Below are positions 37,584 through 49,759 of a stretch of DNA of 64,000 nucleotides, piece by piece; positions within the stretch are counted from its first letter, which is position 1; the number at the start of each line of letters is the position of its first letter. Below the pieces are notes generated by a model, which was not told the origin of the DNA, ran no database searches, and saw only the letters and a list, made by a program, of their open reading frames with translations. The stretch spans positions 49,839 to 113,838 of the forward strand of contig NZ_LFQR01000007.1 of the NCBI RefSeq assembly GCF_001182895.1. Direction: 5' to 3'. This DNA comes from Frateuria defendens (lineage in GTDB: Bacteria; Pseudomonadota; Gammaproteobacteria; Xanthomonadales; Rhodanobacteraceae). The translations under genes were made by a program, and so were the position numbers.

Positions 37584-39044
37584 TCAGGCGGCGCCCGCCC
37601 CCAGCGGCTGCCCCGGCGGCTCCGGCCCCAGCCGGCTGAAGACGCGGCTGGCCAGTGCGGTGATCGCGGCCAGCAGCAGCACCGTCCAGCGGAACGCCAC
37701 CACGTAGTCGGACTGCGCATGGCCCTGCAGCAGCGCCTCCATCAGCACGGTGGAGAGCGCGATGCCGAAGCTCATGGAGAGGTACTGCATGGTGGAGGCC
37801 ATCGACGAGGCCATCGAGGCGTGGCGCACGTCGAGGTCCTGGTACACCAGGGCGTTCATCGCCGTGTACTGCATGCCCATGAAGCTGCCGTAGAGGAACA
37901 CCATCAGCGCGATCGCCCACATCGGCGTGCTGCGGCCGAACAGGGCGAAGGAAGCCAGCAGCGCGGCCACGATCAGGGTGTTGCCGAACAGCAGCCGGCG
38001 GTAGCCGAAGCGCTGCAGCAGCCGGTTGACCAGCCACTTGGCGCTGATCGAGCCCAGCGCCTGCGGCACCATCATCAGGCCGGCCAGCAGCGGCGGCCAG
38101 CCGCAGCCCACCTGCAGGAACAGCACCAGCAGCAGGAACATGCCCGACACGCCCAGCCGCGTGAACAGGTTGCCGGCCAGCGCCACCCACACGCTGCGCA
38201 CGCGCAACAGGGTGAGGTCCGCCACGGGGTAGGCCGTGCGCCGGCTGTGCCACACGTAGGCGGCGCCGGAGAGCAGCGCCAGCGCGGCGCAGCCGCCCAC
38301 GCGCGCCCAGTCCACGGCCGGGTCGGCAGCGCGCTCGGCGGCCACCAGCAGCAGGGCGGAGGCCGCCGCGAACAGCACGAAGCCGGCGAGGTCGAAGCGC
38401 TGCGCCTGCTCCAGGCGGTAATCGGGCATGTGCAGCCGGTTGAGCCACAGGCCCACGGCGACCATCGGCACATTGATGAGGAAGATCAGCCGCCAGTTGG
38501 TGAACTGCGTGAGCGCGCCGCCCAGCAGCGGGCCCAGCACCGAGCCGAGCAGGCCGAAGGTGGCGATAGTGGCCATCACGCGCACGAACTCGCGCTTGTC
38601 GAAGCTGCGCACCACCACGTAGCGGCCCAACGGCATCAGCACTGCGCCGCCGATGCCCTGGATCACCCGCGCCATCACCAGCTGCGGCAGCGTCTGCGCG
38701 ATGCCGCAGAGCAGGGAGCCGATGCCGAATATCGCGATCGCCGCGCCGAACACGCGCCGGGTGCCGAAGCGGTCGCTCAGCCACGGGCTGGCCGGGATCA
38801 GGATGGCCAGGGTCAGCACATAGCTGGTCAGCGCACTGCGCATGCTGAGCGGCGTCACCGCCAGCGCCTCGGCCATCGCTGGCACCGCCGTGTTGACGAT
38901 GGTGGAGTCCAGCGCCTGCATGAAGAACGCCGCGGCTACCAGCCAGATCAGGCGGCGGTGGCTCTCGCCGTAGGGCGGGGCAGGCGCCGGGACGGCGGCG
39001 AGGTCCTCCCCGGTGGGCGCAAGGCTGGCGTTGTCGTTGGGCAT
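37584..39044 (-). CDS. MFS multidrug transporter, DHA2 (14-helix) family
   Basis: 486 aa, start MPNDNASLAP at 39044. 'AAFFMQALDSTIVNTAVPAM' is the DHA2 motif D1, 'SDRFGTRRVFG' motif A, and 'RVIQGIGGAVLMPLGR' motif B; fourteen hydrophobic segments fit. DHA2 members export drugs or metabolites by proton antiport, often with an HlyD-type partner, which is not present here. The frame is open upstream to 39215, but that part lacks hydrophobic or family character. Confidence 0.92.
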   Translation of the reverse strand: MPNDNASLAPTGEDLAAVPAPAPPYGESHRRLIWLVAAAFFMQALDSTIVNTAVPAMAEALAVTPLSMRSALTSYVLTLAILIPASPWLSDRFGTRRVFGAAIAIFGIGSLLCGIAQTLPQLVMARVIQGIGGAVLMPLGRYVVVRSFDKREFVRVMATIATFGLLGSVLGPLLGGALTQFTNWRLIFLINVPMVAVGLWLNRLHMPDYRLEQAQRFDLAGFVLFAAASALLLVAAERAADPAVDWARVGGCAALALLSGAAYVWHSRRTAYPVADLTLLRVRSVWVALAGNLFTRLGVSGMFLLLVLFLQVGCGWPPLLAGLMMVPQALGSISAKWLVNRLLQRFGYRRLLFGNTLIVAALLASFALFGRSTPMWAIALMVFLYGSFMGMQYTAMNALVYQDLDVRHASMASSMASTMQYLSMSFGIALSTVLMEALLQGHAQSDYVVAFRWTVLLLAAITALASRVFSRLGPEPPGQPLGAGAA

Positions 39045-39257
39045 GGGCCGGCCATGATAACCGCATGGCCCGTTATACGAGGCGCATGCGGCGGCGCGAG
39101 GCCTGCCGCGTTTCATCCGCAGTGCGCCGGTGTGTGCGCCGCGCGAACGCAGCGCCCTCATCCGACGGAGATGCCGGAGTGAGCGGGTTCGCAGTTGGTG
39201 CGAGGCCAACTTCACTAGACTGAAACCTCCGCTCCGACAGCAACAGAAAGGAATTCT

Positions 39258-40127
39258 GTGGAAGCAGCCCGCGTGCTCCTGGCCTTTCTCGCCGTCCCAG
39301 TCATCGCGCTGGCGTCGCCATCATCAGAGGTCCCGCCGGAGGTCAAGGTCGCCGCACCGTCCGGAACCTCACTTCTCGCCTACACCGCCAGTGGCAGCCA
39401 ACCCGACGCTGATGCAGCGGCGGTGTTCGATACCGTCCCCGACAAGGCAGGGGTTCGCCACCGGACCCTCGTGGTGTTCGGGGAAAAAAACGGAAAGTTC
39501 CGCCCTGATTTTTCGAGCGAGAAGCTTATTGCCTGCTCAAAGTGCAGCCAGTTCCATGATGACCCCTTCGACGGCGATTATCTCAAGGTCACTCCCGGTC
39601 ACATCCACATCGACCAGATGGATGGCGGGGAAAAGCCTTCAACCTCCACACTCGATTTCGTGCGCAAGGCGGGTACGTGGCATGTCACCACCGCAACGCG
39701 GCTGACCGTATCGGAAGGGCGCTACGACCAGAAGATTGAGCGCCTGCCCCTGCCTGCCAGCGGCCTTGCTGCGGACCTGGATGCTCGCTGGACTGTCCCA
39801 GAGTATGTCAACACCCTGCTTTCGAATCAGCGAACCGGCAAGTTCATTTTTGCCCATGGAGACCGTTCGCCGGAAGCGATGTGGGCGAATCAGAAGGCTG
39901 ACTGCAATGAGAAAGACTGCGCCGTGCTCGTGCAGCAGGGGGATGGCTGCATGGCATTGGTCCGAGACGAATCCGGGCACTTCTTTGGCGGCGGCAGCCT
40001 GGACCCTGAAGCCCAGAGTCAGGCGCAGTCCAGGGCGATGGAAGCCTGCCACCGTTCCAATGGCAAGGGGTGCAAGCCGGTGAGGACCGATTGCAGCGTG
40101 GGCATCCGAACCCGTATGGCTGATTGA
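39258..40127 (+). CDS. Secreted protein with C-terminal DUF4189-like domain
   Basis: 289 aa, GTG start supported by AAAGGAATT. A signal peptide (VLLAFLAVPVIALASP) is followed by a domain with a Cys pair in 'IACSKCSQFHDD'. The C-terminal third, 'CAVLVQQGDGCMALVRDESG' to 'AMEACHRSNGKGCKPVRTDC', has the alternating Cys and Gly spacing of DUF4189 proteins, which are periplasmic or secreted and of unclear role. Upstream and downstream composition is slightly lower in G+C. It precedes a truncated gene 15 bp away, and the two may have formed one small operon. Confidence 0.72.
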   Translation: MEAARVLLAFLAVPVIALASPSSEVPPEVKVAAPSGTSLLAYTASGSQPDADAAAVFDTVPDKAGVRHRTLVVFGEKNGKFRPDFSSEKLIACSKCSQFHDDPFDGDYLKVTPGHIHIDQMDGGEKPSTSTLDFVRKAGTWHVTTATRLTVSEGRYDQKIERLPLPASGLAADLDARWTVPEYVNTLLSNQRTGKFIFAHGDRSPEAMWANQKADCNEKDCAVLVQQGDGCMALVRDESGHFFGGGSLDPEAQSQAQSRAMEACHRSNGKGCKPVRTDCSVGIRTRMAD

Positions 40128-40142
40128 TAACAGGAGAGCGAT

Positions 40143-40298
40143 ATGGACGTCTTATCCGACAAGAAAGTGACCCGCCTCATCGCAACCCAGGGGATGACGC
40201 GAGTGTACGAAATGGATGATGGGACATGGCTGACGGCACGGGAAGGAACCGTTGCGTGGCGAAACAACAATCCCGGCATGCGCGCCACCGCGTCGTAG
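40143..40298 (+). CDS. Truncated gene 5' end with 'WRNNNPG' motif
   Basis: Only about 45 native residues remain, after a good ribosome-binding site (CAGGAGAG): 'TRVYEMDDGTWLTAREGT' then 'VAWRNNNPG'. The WRNNNPGN segment is found in muralytic and other peptidoglycan-related or effector proteins of this order. From about 40278 the frame runs into the antisense of the PAP2 remnant and stops at TAG 40298, so the gene has lost its body by a rearrangement. Confidence 0.55.
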   Translation: MDVLSDKKVTRLIATQGMTRVYEMDDGTWLTAREGTVAWRNNNPGMRATAS

Positions 40299-40749
40299 GC
40301 CGGCAGCAGGGCCAGCGCGTAGACGGCCGGGTGCTCGTCGCCGTAGCGCACGATCACCGGCGTCACCGCCGCGGCCAGCGTGGCGACTTCGCCGCTGGGG
40401 AAGCTTTGGCCGTGGCCCTTGAAGAAACGGTTGGGGGGTCGTCGGTCTGCGAGGGGCGTTCGCGGCGGAAGCCGTATTTGAGCGCGGTGGTACCCACGCC
40501 GGTCACCAGCATGGCGTCCACCGAGCGCCACAGGGTGTCGCCGAACTCGTCCTGGTCGCCCAGCGCCACCGCGCCGGCACCGGCGGCCACGATGGCACCG
40601 TACAGCAGCGCCTGCTGGTTGCGGCGCGCCCAGATGCCGCGGTTGTCGTAATGCAGGCGGTGATCGATGCCGAGCGGGCCGCCGCCGGCGCAGGCCGAGC
40701 CCGTGGCCGCCAGCATCGCCAGACCCGCCAGCCACTGTCGCGTGCGCAT
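40279..40749 (-). pseudogene. PAP2-family phosphatase, frameshifted and 3'-truncated
   Basis: The start MRTRQWLAGLAMLAATGSAC has GGGAGGG upstream and a signal peptide. PAP2 motif 1 is in 'ALKYGFRRERPSQTDDPP', after which the frame breaks; the next frame continues with 'NRFFKGHGQSFPSGEVATLA' (motif 2). The break falls in a run of six G (40433-40438; six C on the coding strand), where one missing base explains the shift. Motif 3 (R..H..D) is lost because similarity ends at 'AYDAVARM', at the junction with the truncated + strand gene. Confidence 0.82.
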
Positions 40750-40802
40750 GGCCGACCCTCCCCACAGCGGGTCGCCTTTATCACCCCGATGGCGAACGCT
40801 AG

Positions 40803-44236
<3,434 letters not shown>

Positions 44237-44259
44237 ACGGCCCCCGGGCACAGGAACGC

Positions 44260-47200
44260 TCAAACGGGCCCCACGGGGGCGCACAGCGACTCGGCCAGCG
44301 CCAGCACGGCGGACCGGAAGTCCGCCAGCGCCGCGTCCTGTCCGGCCAGGCCGGCTTGGAGCAGCGCCAGCCGTAGCTGCTCGCCCTGCCGGGCCAGGGC
44401 GTCCGCCCCGAAGATCTTGATGGCGCCGCTGATGCGATGAAGGCCGGCCGCGGCCTCGGCCGCATCGCGGCGGTGGACGGCGCCCTCGATCGCGGCCAGG
44501 TCGTCCCGCGTGCTGGTGATGAAGCCGGCGATCAGCTCGGCGCGGCGGGCATCGTTGCCGAACAGCCGGTCCAGCGTGGCTTCGACCGCCGACAGTGCGG
44601 CCTTCGACGGCACGCCGCCGGGCGCGGCCGCCTCCGGTTCCCCGGCGGGCATCCACCGGAGCAGCGCCTCGTGCAGCGTGCTCATGCTGGTGGGCTTGAG
44701 GACCAGGGCATCCATGCCGGCCTTGGCGCAGCGCTCGGCCTCGTCGGGCAGGGCGCTGGCGGTCAGCGCGAGGATGGGCAGGCGGCGGCCCGCCGCCTCG
44801 GTGCCGCGGATGGCGGTGGCGAGCGTATAGCCGTCCATGCGCGGCATGTTGCAGTCGGTGATCAGCAGCGCGAAGTCCGCTTCGCGCTCCAGCGCTTCCA
44901 GGGCCTCCACGCCGTCGTTCACGATCAGATGCCGGTAGCCCAGGCGGTCGAGCTGCTCGTGCAGCAGCGCGCGGTTGGTGGGGTGATCCTCGGCCACCAG
45001 CACCAGGCCCTGCTGCGCGCTGCGCCGCGCCGGCAGGGGCGGGGCGGCCGGCACGGCCGGCGCGTCGAGTTCCAGCGTCAGCCGGCAGCAGGTGGCTACC
45101 GCCGCCCACGACAGGGGGTTGCGGCTCAGCATGCAGGTGCCGTCGGGCTCCACCGTGTAGCCGAGCGGGCTGGGCTCTTCGGTGACGATGACGGTGGGCG
45201 GCGTGCCTTCGCGCTGCATCGTTTCACTGTCCATTTCGTCGATGAAGCGCAGCGAGGCGTGCCCGGGGCGGTATTCCCGCGCCACGCCGAGCGGGATCAG
45301 CATGCCGGCCAGCGCATCGGCGTCCCTGTTCGAAAGCTCCAGCACGGCGCGGTAGCCCTCCAGCGGCGCCGGAAGGCTCATGCGGTGCACCGGCAGGCCC
45401 AGTTCGATGGCGATGGCCGTGCCGGCGCCGGGCGTGCTTTGCATGGTCAGCATGCCGTGCATCATGTTCACCAGCCGCTGGCAGATGGTCAGGCCCAGGC
45501 CGGTTCCGCCGAAGCGGCGGGTGATGCTGGCGTCCGCCTGCACGAAGGGCTCGAACAGCCGGCGCTGCTGCGCGGGCGTCATGCCGATGCCGGTGTCGTG
45601 CACGGTCAGGCGCAGGTTTTGCCGGCCCGGCACGGAGGGCAGCACTTCCAGGCGCACGCCGATCTCGCCTTCCTCGGTGAACTTGGTGGCGTTGCTGAGC
45701 AGGTTGAACAGGATCTGCCGCAGGCGCACGCCATCGACCATCAGCTCCGCCGCGAGCGCCGCGTCGACGACGTTGCGCACGTACAGCCCTTTCTCGTGCG
45801 CCAGGGTGGAGGCGACGCCCAGCACGTTGTCGATCAGCGCGCGCAGGTCGGTCGGCACCGGCGCGAGCATCAGCTGGCCGGCGTCGATCTTGGAGAAATC
45901 CAGCACGTCGTCGAGGATCTGCATCAAGGCCTGGGCCGAGTCGTCCATCATGCCCAGGATGCGTTGCTGGTCGGCCGTCAGCGGGCCCTGGCCGAGCAGT
46001 TCCAGCAGGCCGAGCACGCCGTTCATCGGCGTGCGGATCTCGTGGCTCATGGTGGCGAGGAAGCTGGCCTTGGCGGCCGCCGCGGCCTCGGCTTCCTCCT
46101 TGGCGACGGCCAGCGCCTCGGCCTGGTCGCGCAACTCGGTGATGTCCGACCACATGCCGCTCCAGAACACGTCGCCGCCTTCCTCGTAGGGCGTGGCCTT
46201 GGCGCGGATCCAGCGCACGCGGTCGTGGGCGATGCTGCGGTACACGATCGAGTACGGCTCGCGGGTGCGGGCCGATTCCTCGACCGTCTGCAGGACGAGG
46301 GTGCGGTCGTCCGGGTGCACGCGCGCCAGGCTCGCCAGGGCGTCGGCCTCCATGTCCTCCGGGGTCATGCCCCAGATGCCCAGAGTGTTGCCGGCCACGT
46401 AGGGAAAACTCACCTCGCCCTCCGCGGTGCGGCGCAATTCGTACACCACCGCGGGCAGGTTGGTGGTGATGCGCTTGAGGCGCTGTTCGAGCGCGCTGGC
46501 GCGCCGCTCGGCGTCGCGGATGTCGCTGACGTCCACCATCACGCCGAGGAGGCCGCCGGTGCGCCCGGTGGACAGCTTGAACGGGCGCAGCCAGTACAGC
46601 CACGAGCGCGTCCTGCCGGAGTTGTCCGGCAGGCGCAGTTCGCAGTGATAGGGGCTGTCGGTGTGCAGGGCCTCCGCGCCCAGGCGGTGGAAGCGTACGC
46701 TCCACTCGTCGTCGTACTGGGCCATTTCCAGCGTGGTGTGCCCGATCATCGCCTCGCGCTTCAGGCCGAAGCTCTGCTCGTAGGCCTTGTTCACCGCGAT
46801 GTAGCGGTTCTCGCTGTCCTTGGCCATCAGGGGGAAGGGAATCGACGCCATCAGGGCTTCGCGGAAGCTGAGCTGGTCGGCCAGCTCGCGTTCGACGTTC
46901 ACGCGCCGGCGGATCTCGCGGCGCAGGCGCAGGTGGGCGGCCAGGAGCACGCCGATCACGATCAAGGCGCCCAGGCTGATCCACAAGGCGGTCTTCCACA
47001 GCGTGCGCCACGACAGCCCGCTGTTGTAGACGGACCAGAGCCAGGTGCTGCGGATGCGCTGCCGCTCCTTTTCCGGAATGCTGGCGAGGGCGCGGTTGAT
47101 GTAGGGCACCAGGCGTGCGTAGGGGCGGCCGACGCCGATGGTCTGCTCGCTGACGATCTGCGCCGGTGCGGCGATCTTCAGCGAGCCGGCGTAGCTGCCG

Positions 47201-48546
47201 CGGATCAGCAGGTCCACCACCGCCGCGTTGCCGATGTAGGCGTCCGCCTGGTGCTCCGCCACCATCGCCAGGGCCTGCTGCGTGCTGTCGGCCAGGGTCA
47301 CGCTGGCGCCGCGCATGCGCCGCTTGATGGACTCGGGGATCTCCGAGGTGTCGGAGACGACCACCCGCTGGCCGGCCAGGTCGTCCATCGCCAGGGGCGG
47401 CGCGCGGTTCTGCGCCACCACGATCACGTCCGGCAGGGTGATGAACGACTGGGTGTGGATCAGGTTGTCGCGCGCGTCGGGCCGTGCGTTGAGGGGCGCG
47501 ATCAGGTCCACCTTGCCGTTGCGCGCCAGTTCGAGCGTGTCGTTCCAGCTTGTGCTGGTCACGTAGGTGAAGCGGAGGCCGAGTGCATCGGCCACCTGGT
47601 CCAGATAATCCGAGGCGATGCCGCTGGGCCGCCCGTTCGCGTCCACGTAGGCGATGGGCGCCCAGCTCGTGTCGAAACCCACGCGCAGCGGGGGCAGCGA
47701 GGCGAGCCAGCGGCGCTCCTCCTGGGTCAGGTTCAGGGCGCTGCTGTGCTTGCCCATGTCCACCGCGGTGTTCAGCCAGCGGGACTGGATCGCCTGTTTC
47801 TGCTTGGGCGGCATCTGCGCCAGCGCCGCGTCCAGCGCGCCCAGCAGGGGCAGGCGGTCGCGCGGCACCGCGAAGTGCAGGGTCTCGGCGGCGATCAGGC
47901 TCTGCGCGTAGATGCCAAGGCCGCTGTCCCCCCGGCCCCGCAGCACGGACGCGACCGCGTAAGGGTCGCCCAGGAACACGTCCGCGCGGCCTTGCGTCAC
48001 CTCCTGCAGGCCCGCGGCCACGTCCGCCACCGGGATGCCGGCGGCGCTGGGTATGCGCCGGCGGACCCCGTTCTCGGTCCGCCCGCCTTCCTCGTAGGCG
48101 ATGTGCGCCTGGGGCAGGGCGTTGTCGTAGTGGTAGCGCAGGTCGTCCCTGGGCGCCACGATCACCGGCTCCACGTCCACATAGGGCAGGGTGAACGCCA
48201 TGCACTGGGTGTGCTCCGGCGTCATGGCGACGTTCATCGCCAGGTCCACCTCGCCGCGGCACATGGCGGCCATCAGGGCGGGACGGTTGGTGTAGAGTTT
48301 CGGGCGCACGTTCACGCCGAGGGCGTTGGCCAGCGCGCCGAGGTATTCAGGGCCGAGCCCTTGCAGTTGTCCGTTCCAGTACGCTTCGTAGGGCAGGCGG
48401 TTTTCCGTGGAGATGCCGACCGTGAGGGTCTTGTGCCCGTCCAGCCAGCCGCGCTGCTCGGGCGTGAGCGTGACCGACCTGGCCGTACCGGGGCCGACGA
48501 TGCCCGCTGCAAGCAGGGCGAAACCAACAAGCCAACGCCTTAACAT
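44260..48546 (-). CDS. BvgS/EvgS-type hybrid sensor histidine kinase
   Basis: 1428 aa. Signal peptide (1-24), two periplasmic solute-binding (Venus-flytrap) domains (~35-262 and ~280-505), one membrane helix (~519-538), two PAS domains (~555-680, ~690-808), HisKA with His835 in 'MSHEIRTPMNG', HATPase with 'DTGIGM' and 'GGTGLGLTI', a receiver domain with Asp1231 in 'LLITDCNMPRMDG', and a C-terminal Hpt with His1370 in 'AGLHRISGAIKIFG'. This is the complete unorthodox phosphorelay His-Asp-His that ends on a separate regulator, encoded divergently 29 bp away. The ligand is unknown. The start at 48546 (MLRRWLVGFALL) opens the signal peptide; the longer frame does not. Confidence 0.95.
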   Translation of the reverse strand: MLRRWLVGFALLAAGIVGPGTARSVTLTPEQRGWLDGHKTLTVGISTENRLPYEAYWNGQLQGLGPEYLGALANALGVNVRPKLYTNRPALMAAMCRGEVDLAMNVAMTPEHTQCMAFTLPYVDVEPVIVAPRDDLRYHYDNALPQAHIAYEEGGRTENGVRRRIPSAAGIPVADVAAGLQEVTQGRADVFLGDPYAVASVLRGRGDSGLGIYAQSLIAAETLHFAVPRDRLPLLGALDAALAQMPPKQKQAIQSRWLNTAVDMGKHSSALNLTQEERRWLASLPPLRVGFDTSWAPIAYVDANGRPSGIASDYLDQVADALGLRFTYVTSTSWNDTLELARNGKVDLIAPLNARPDARDNLIHTQSFITLPDVIVVAQNRAPPLAMDDLAGQRVVVSDTSEIPESIKRRMRGASVTLADSTQQALAMVAEHQADAYIGNAAVVDLLIRGSYAGSLKIAAPAQIVSEQTIGVGRPYARLVPYINRALASIPEKERQRIRSTWLWSVYNSGLSWRTLWKTALWISLGALIVIGVLLAAHLRLRREIRRRVNVERELADQLSFREALMASIPFPLMAKDSENRYIAVNKAYEQSFGLKREAMIGHTTLEMAQYDDEWSVRFHRLGAEALHTDSPYHCELRLPDNSGRTRSWLYWLRPFKLSTGRTGGLLGVMVDVSDIRDAERRASALEQRLKRITTNLPAVVYELRRTAEGEVSFPYVAGNTLGIWGMTPEDMEADALASLARVHPDDRTLVLQTVEESARTREPYSIVYRSIAHDRVRWIRAKATPYEEGGDVFWSGMWSDITELRDQAEALAVAKEEAEAAAAAKASFLATMSHEIRTPMNGVLGLLELLGQGPLTADQQRILGMMDDSAQALMQILDDVLDFSKIDAGQLMLAPVPTDLRALIDNVLGVASTLAHEKGLYVRNVVDAALAAELMVDGVRLRQILFNLLSNATKFTEEGEIGVRLEVLPSVPGRQNLRLTVHDTGIGMTPAQQRRLFEPFVQADASITRRFGGTGLGLTICQRLVNMMHGMLTMQSTPGAGTAIAIELGLPVHRMSLPAPLEGYRAVLELSNRDADALAGMLIPLGVAREYRPGHASLRFIDEMDSETMQREGTPPTVIVTEEPSPLGYTVEPDGTCMLSRNPLSWAAVATCCRLTLELDAPAVPAAPPLPARRSAQQGLVLVAEDHPTNRALLHEQLDRLGYRHLIVNDGVEALEALEREADFALLITDCNMPRMDGYTLATAIRGTEAAGRRLPILALTASALPDEAERCAKAGMDALVLKPTSMSTLHEALLRWMPAGEPEAAAPGGVPSKAALSAVEATLDRLFGNDARRAELIAGFITSTRDDLAAIEGAVHRRDAAEAAAGLHRISGAIKIFGADALARQGEQLRLALLQAGLAGQDAALADFRSAVLALAESLCAPVGPV

Positions 48547-48575
48547 GGCCCATCCTATGCCGTGAAGGACAACGC

Positions 48576-49217
48576 ATGACCTTACGTATCGTGATTGCCG
48601 ACGATCACCCCATCGTCCTGCTGGGCTGCCGCATGATGATCGAACAGGGCGGTGCGGTGGTGGCGGGCGAAGCACGCAATCCTCAGGAACTGTTCCGGAC
48701 TTTAGCCGAAACACCCTGTGATGCGCTGGTCACGGATTTCGCCATGCCCGGCGGCGGCCAGGCCGACGGCCTGGCCATGCTCGGCCTGATACGGCGCAGG
48801 TACCCGGAACTGCCCATCGTCGTGCTCACCAACATGAGCAACCCGGGCCTGTTGCGCACCATCCTGGGCGACGGCGTGCGCGGCATCGTGGAGAAAGGCG
48901 CGGAAATGGGCGAGCTCATGGCGGCCGTGCGAACCGCCATGAAGGGCAAGGCCTATCTCAGCAGCAAATTGCGCACCGCGCTGGAAGAGCAGGGCCTTAC
49001 CGCCCAGCAAAGCGAGCATGCGCCCCAGCTCAGCCCGCGCGAGAAGGAGGTGCTGCGACTGCTGGCCAGCGGCATGACCCCCACCGAAGTGGGCCAGCTG
49101 CTTCATCGCACCGTGAAGGCCGTGAGTTTCGCCAAGGTGTCCGCCAAGCGGAAGCTGGGCCTCAAGAGCGATGCCGAGTTGTACGAGTACGCGCGCAGTC
49201 ATCACTTGGCATCTTGA
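48576..49217 (+). CDS. RcsB/BvgA-like response regulator (receiver plus LuxR-type HTH)
   Basis: 213 aa. Receiver domain with phospho-acceptor Asp54 in 'DALVTDFAMPGGG', acidic pair at 9-10, Thr in 'VVLTNMS' and Lys in 'GIVEKGAEM'. The C-terminal HTH 'LSPREKEVLRLLASGMTPTE' continues 'KAVSFAKVSAKRKLGLKSDA', closer to RcsB ('TISSQKKSAMMKLG') than to NarL. The divergent arrangement with the hybrid kinase makes it the probable end of that relay. Likely targets are nearby: fimbrial genes with GGAA-N2-TTCC sites lie about 300-540 bp downstream. AAGGACAAC precedes the ATG. Confidence 0.92.
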   Translation: MTLRIVIADDHPIVLLGCRMMIEQGGAVVAGEARNPQELFRTLAETPCDALVTDFAMPGGGQADGLAMLGLIRRRYPELPIVVLTNMSNPGLLRTILGDGVRGIVEKGAEMGELMAAVRTAMKGKAYLSSKLRTALEEQGLTAQQSEHAPQLSPREKEVLRLLASGMTPTEVGQLLHRTVKAVSFAKVSAKRKLGLKSDAELYEYARSHHLAS

Positions 49218-49255
49218 AGGTGGTCGCCGGGGGGCGGCCCGTTCCTCGGTGGCGG

Positions 49256-49444
49256 TCAGGCGGCAACGTGCTTGTCTTGGCGCATGGCACGGACCAACTG
49301 CTGGTGCAGGTCGCGGGCTTCGCAAACCATACCGATCGCCAGGTCGTCGCATTGCAGCACGCGGGCGACGCGGGCGGCCTTCATGCAACGGTCGCGCTGC
49401 TGGCGGAAATCGGCGATACGGACTTCGTGGCGGGTGGTGTACAT
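49256..49444 (-). CDS. Small uncharacterised protein
   Basis: 62 aa, 'MYTTRHEVRIADFRQQRDRC', charged and probably helical, with three Cys. CGGAGAAA stands at ribosome-binding distance. It is convergent with the response regulator gene and has its promoter side in the spacer that holds the GGAA-N2-TTCC palindromes. No family recognised. Confidence 0.5.
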   Translation of the reverse strand: MYTTRHEVRIADFRQQRDRCMKAARVARVLQCDDLAIGMVCEARDLHQQLVRAMRQDKHVAA

Positions 49445-49506
49445 CGTGTTTCTCCGAGTGGTGGCGGTGAGCGAAGCGTAGGCTCCGGAGGCCGCGGCAC
49501 GTAGCG

Positions 49507-49646
49507 GGAAAATTCCAGCGTGCAGGTCCATACGAGCACCATCACAAAACGGCCGGAGCCTGCGCTCCGGCCGTTTTGTTTTTTGCGCGGCCGCGCACCT
49601 GGAATTTTCCAGAAGTCGCATGCCCGGGGGCCTCTTGGAAATTTCC
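49507..49646. promoter_or_regulatory. Three GGAA-N2-TTCC palindromes upstream of the fimbrial operon
   Basis: GGAAAATTCC (49507-49516), GGAATTTTCC (49601-49610, inside CTGGAATTTTCCAG) and GGAAATTTCC (49637-49646) share one pattern and a conserved CAG on the right. They lie 114-253 bp before the fimA start. RcsB-type boxes contain a similar GA-A-T..TTC core, so they may be operators for the regulator at 48576; this is inference. Confidence 0.55.
49545..49584 (+). terminator. Rho-independent terminator
   Basis: A 15-bp perfect stem CAAAACGGCCGGAGC/GCTCCGGCCGTTTTG with a four-base loop, followed by TTTTTT on the + strand. It would insulate the fimbrial operon from transcription out of the response regulator gene. 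Confidence 0.85.
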
Positions 49647-49759
49647 AGTACCGCGCGGCAGGGGGACTCCCGATGCTGTCCACCGCTCCGATACCGCCGG
49701 CACGGAGCGCCCCCATCAGATGTCAGTCCGGCTATGTATTTCGAAACGGGAATTTCGTC

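Noticed and set aside
44437..48543. A 1368-codon open frame antisense to the hybrid kinase
   Set aside because: Composition is His/Arg/Gly/Gln-rich without motifs, and the opposite strand encodes an unmistakable kinase.
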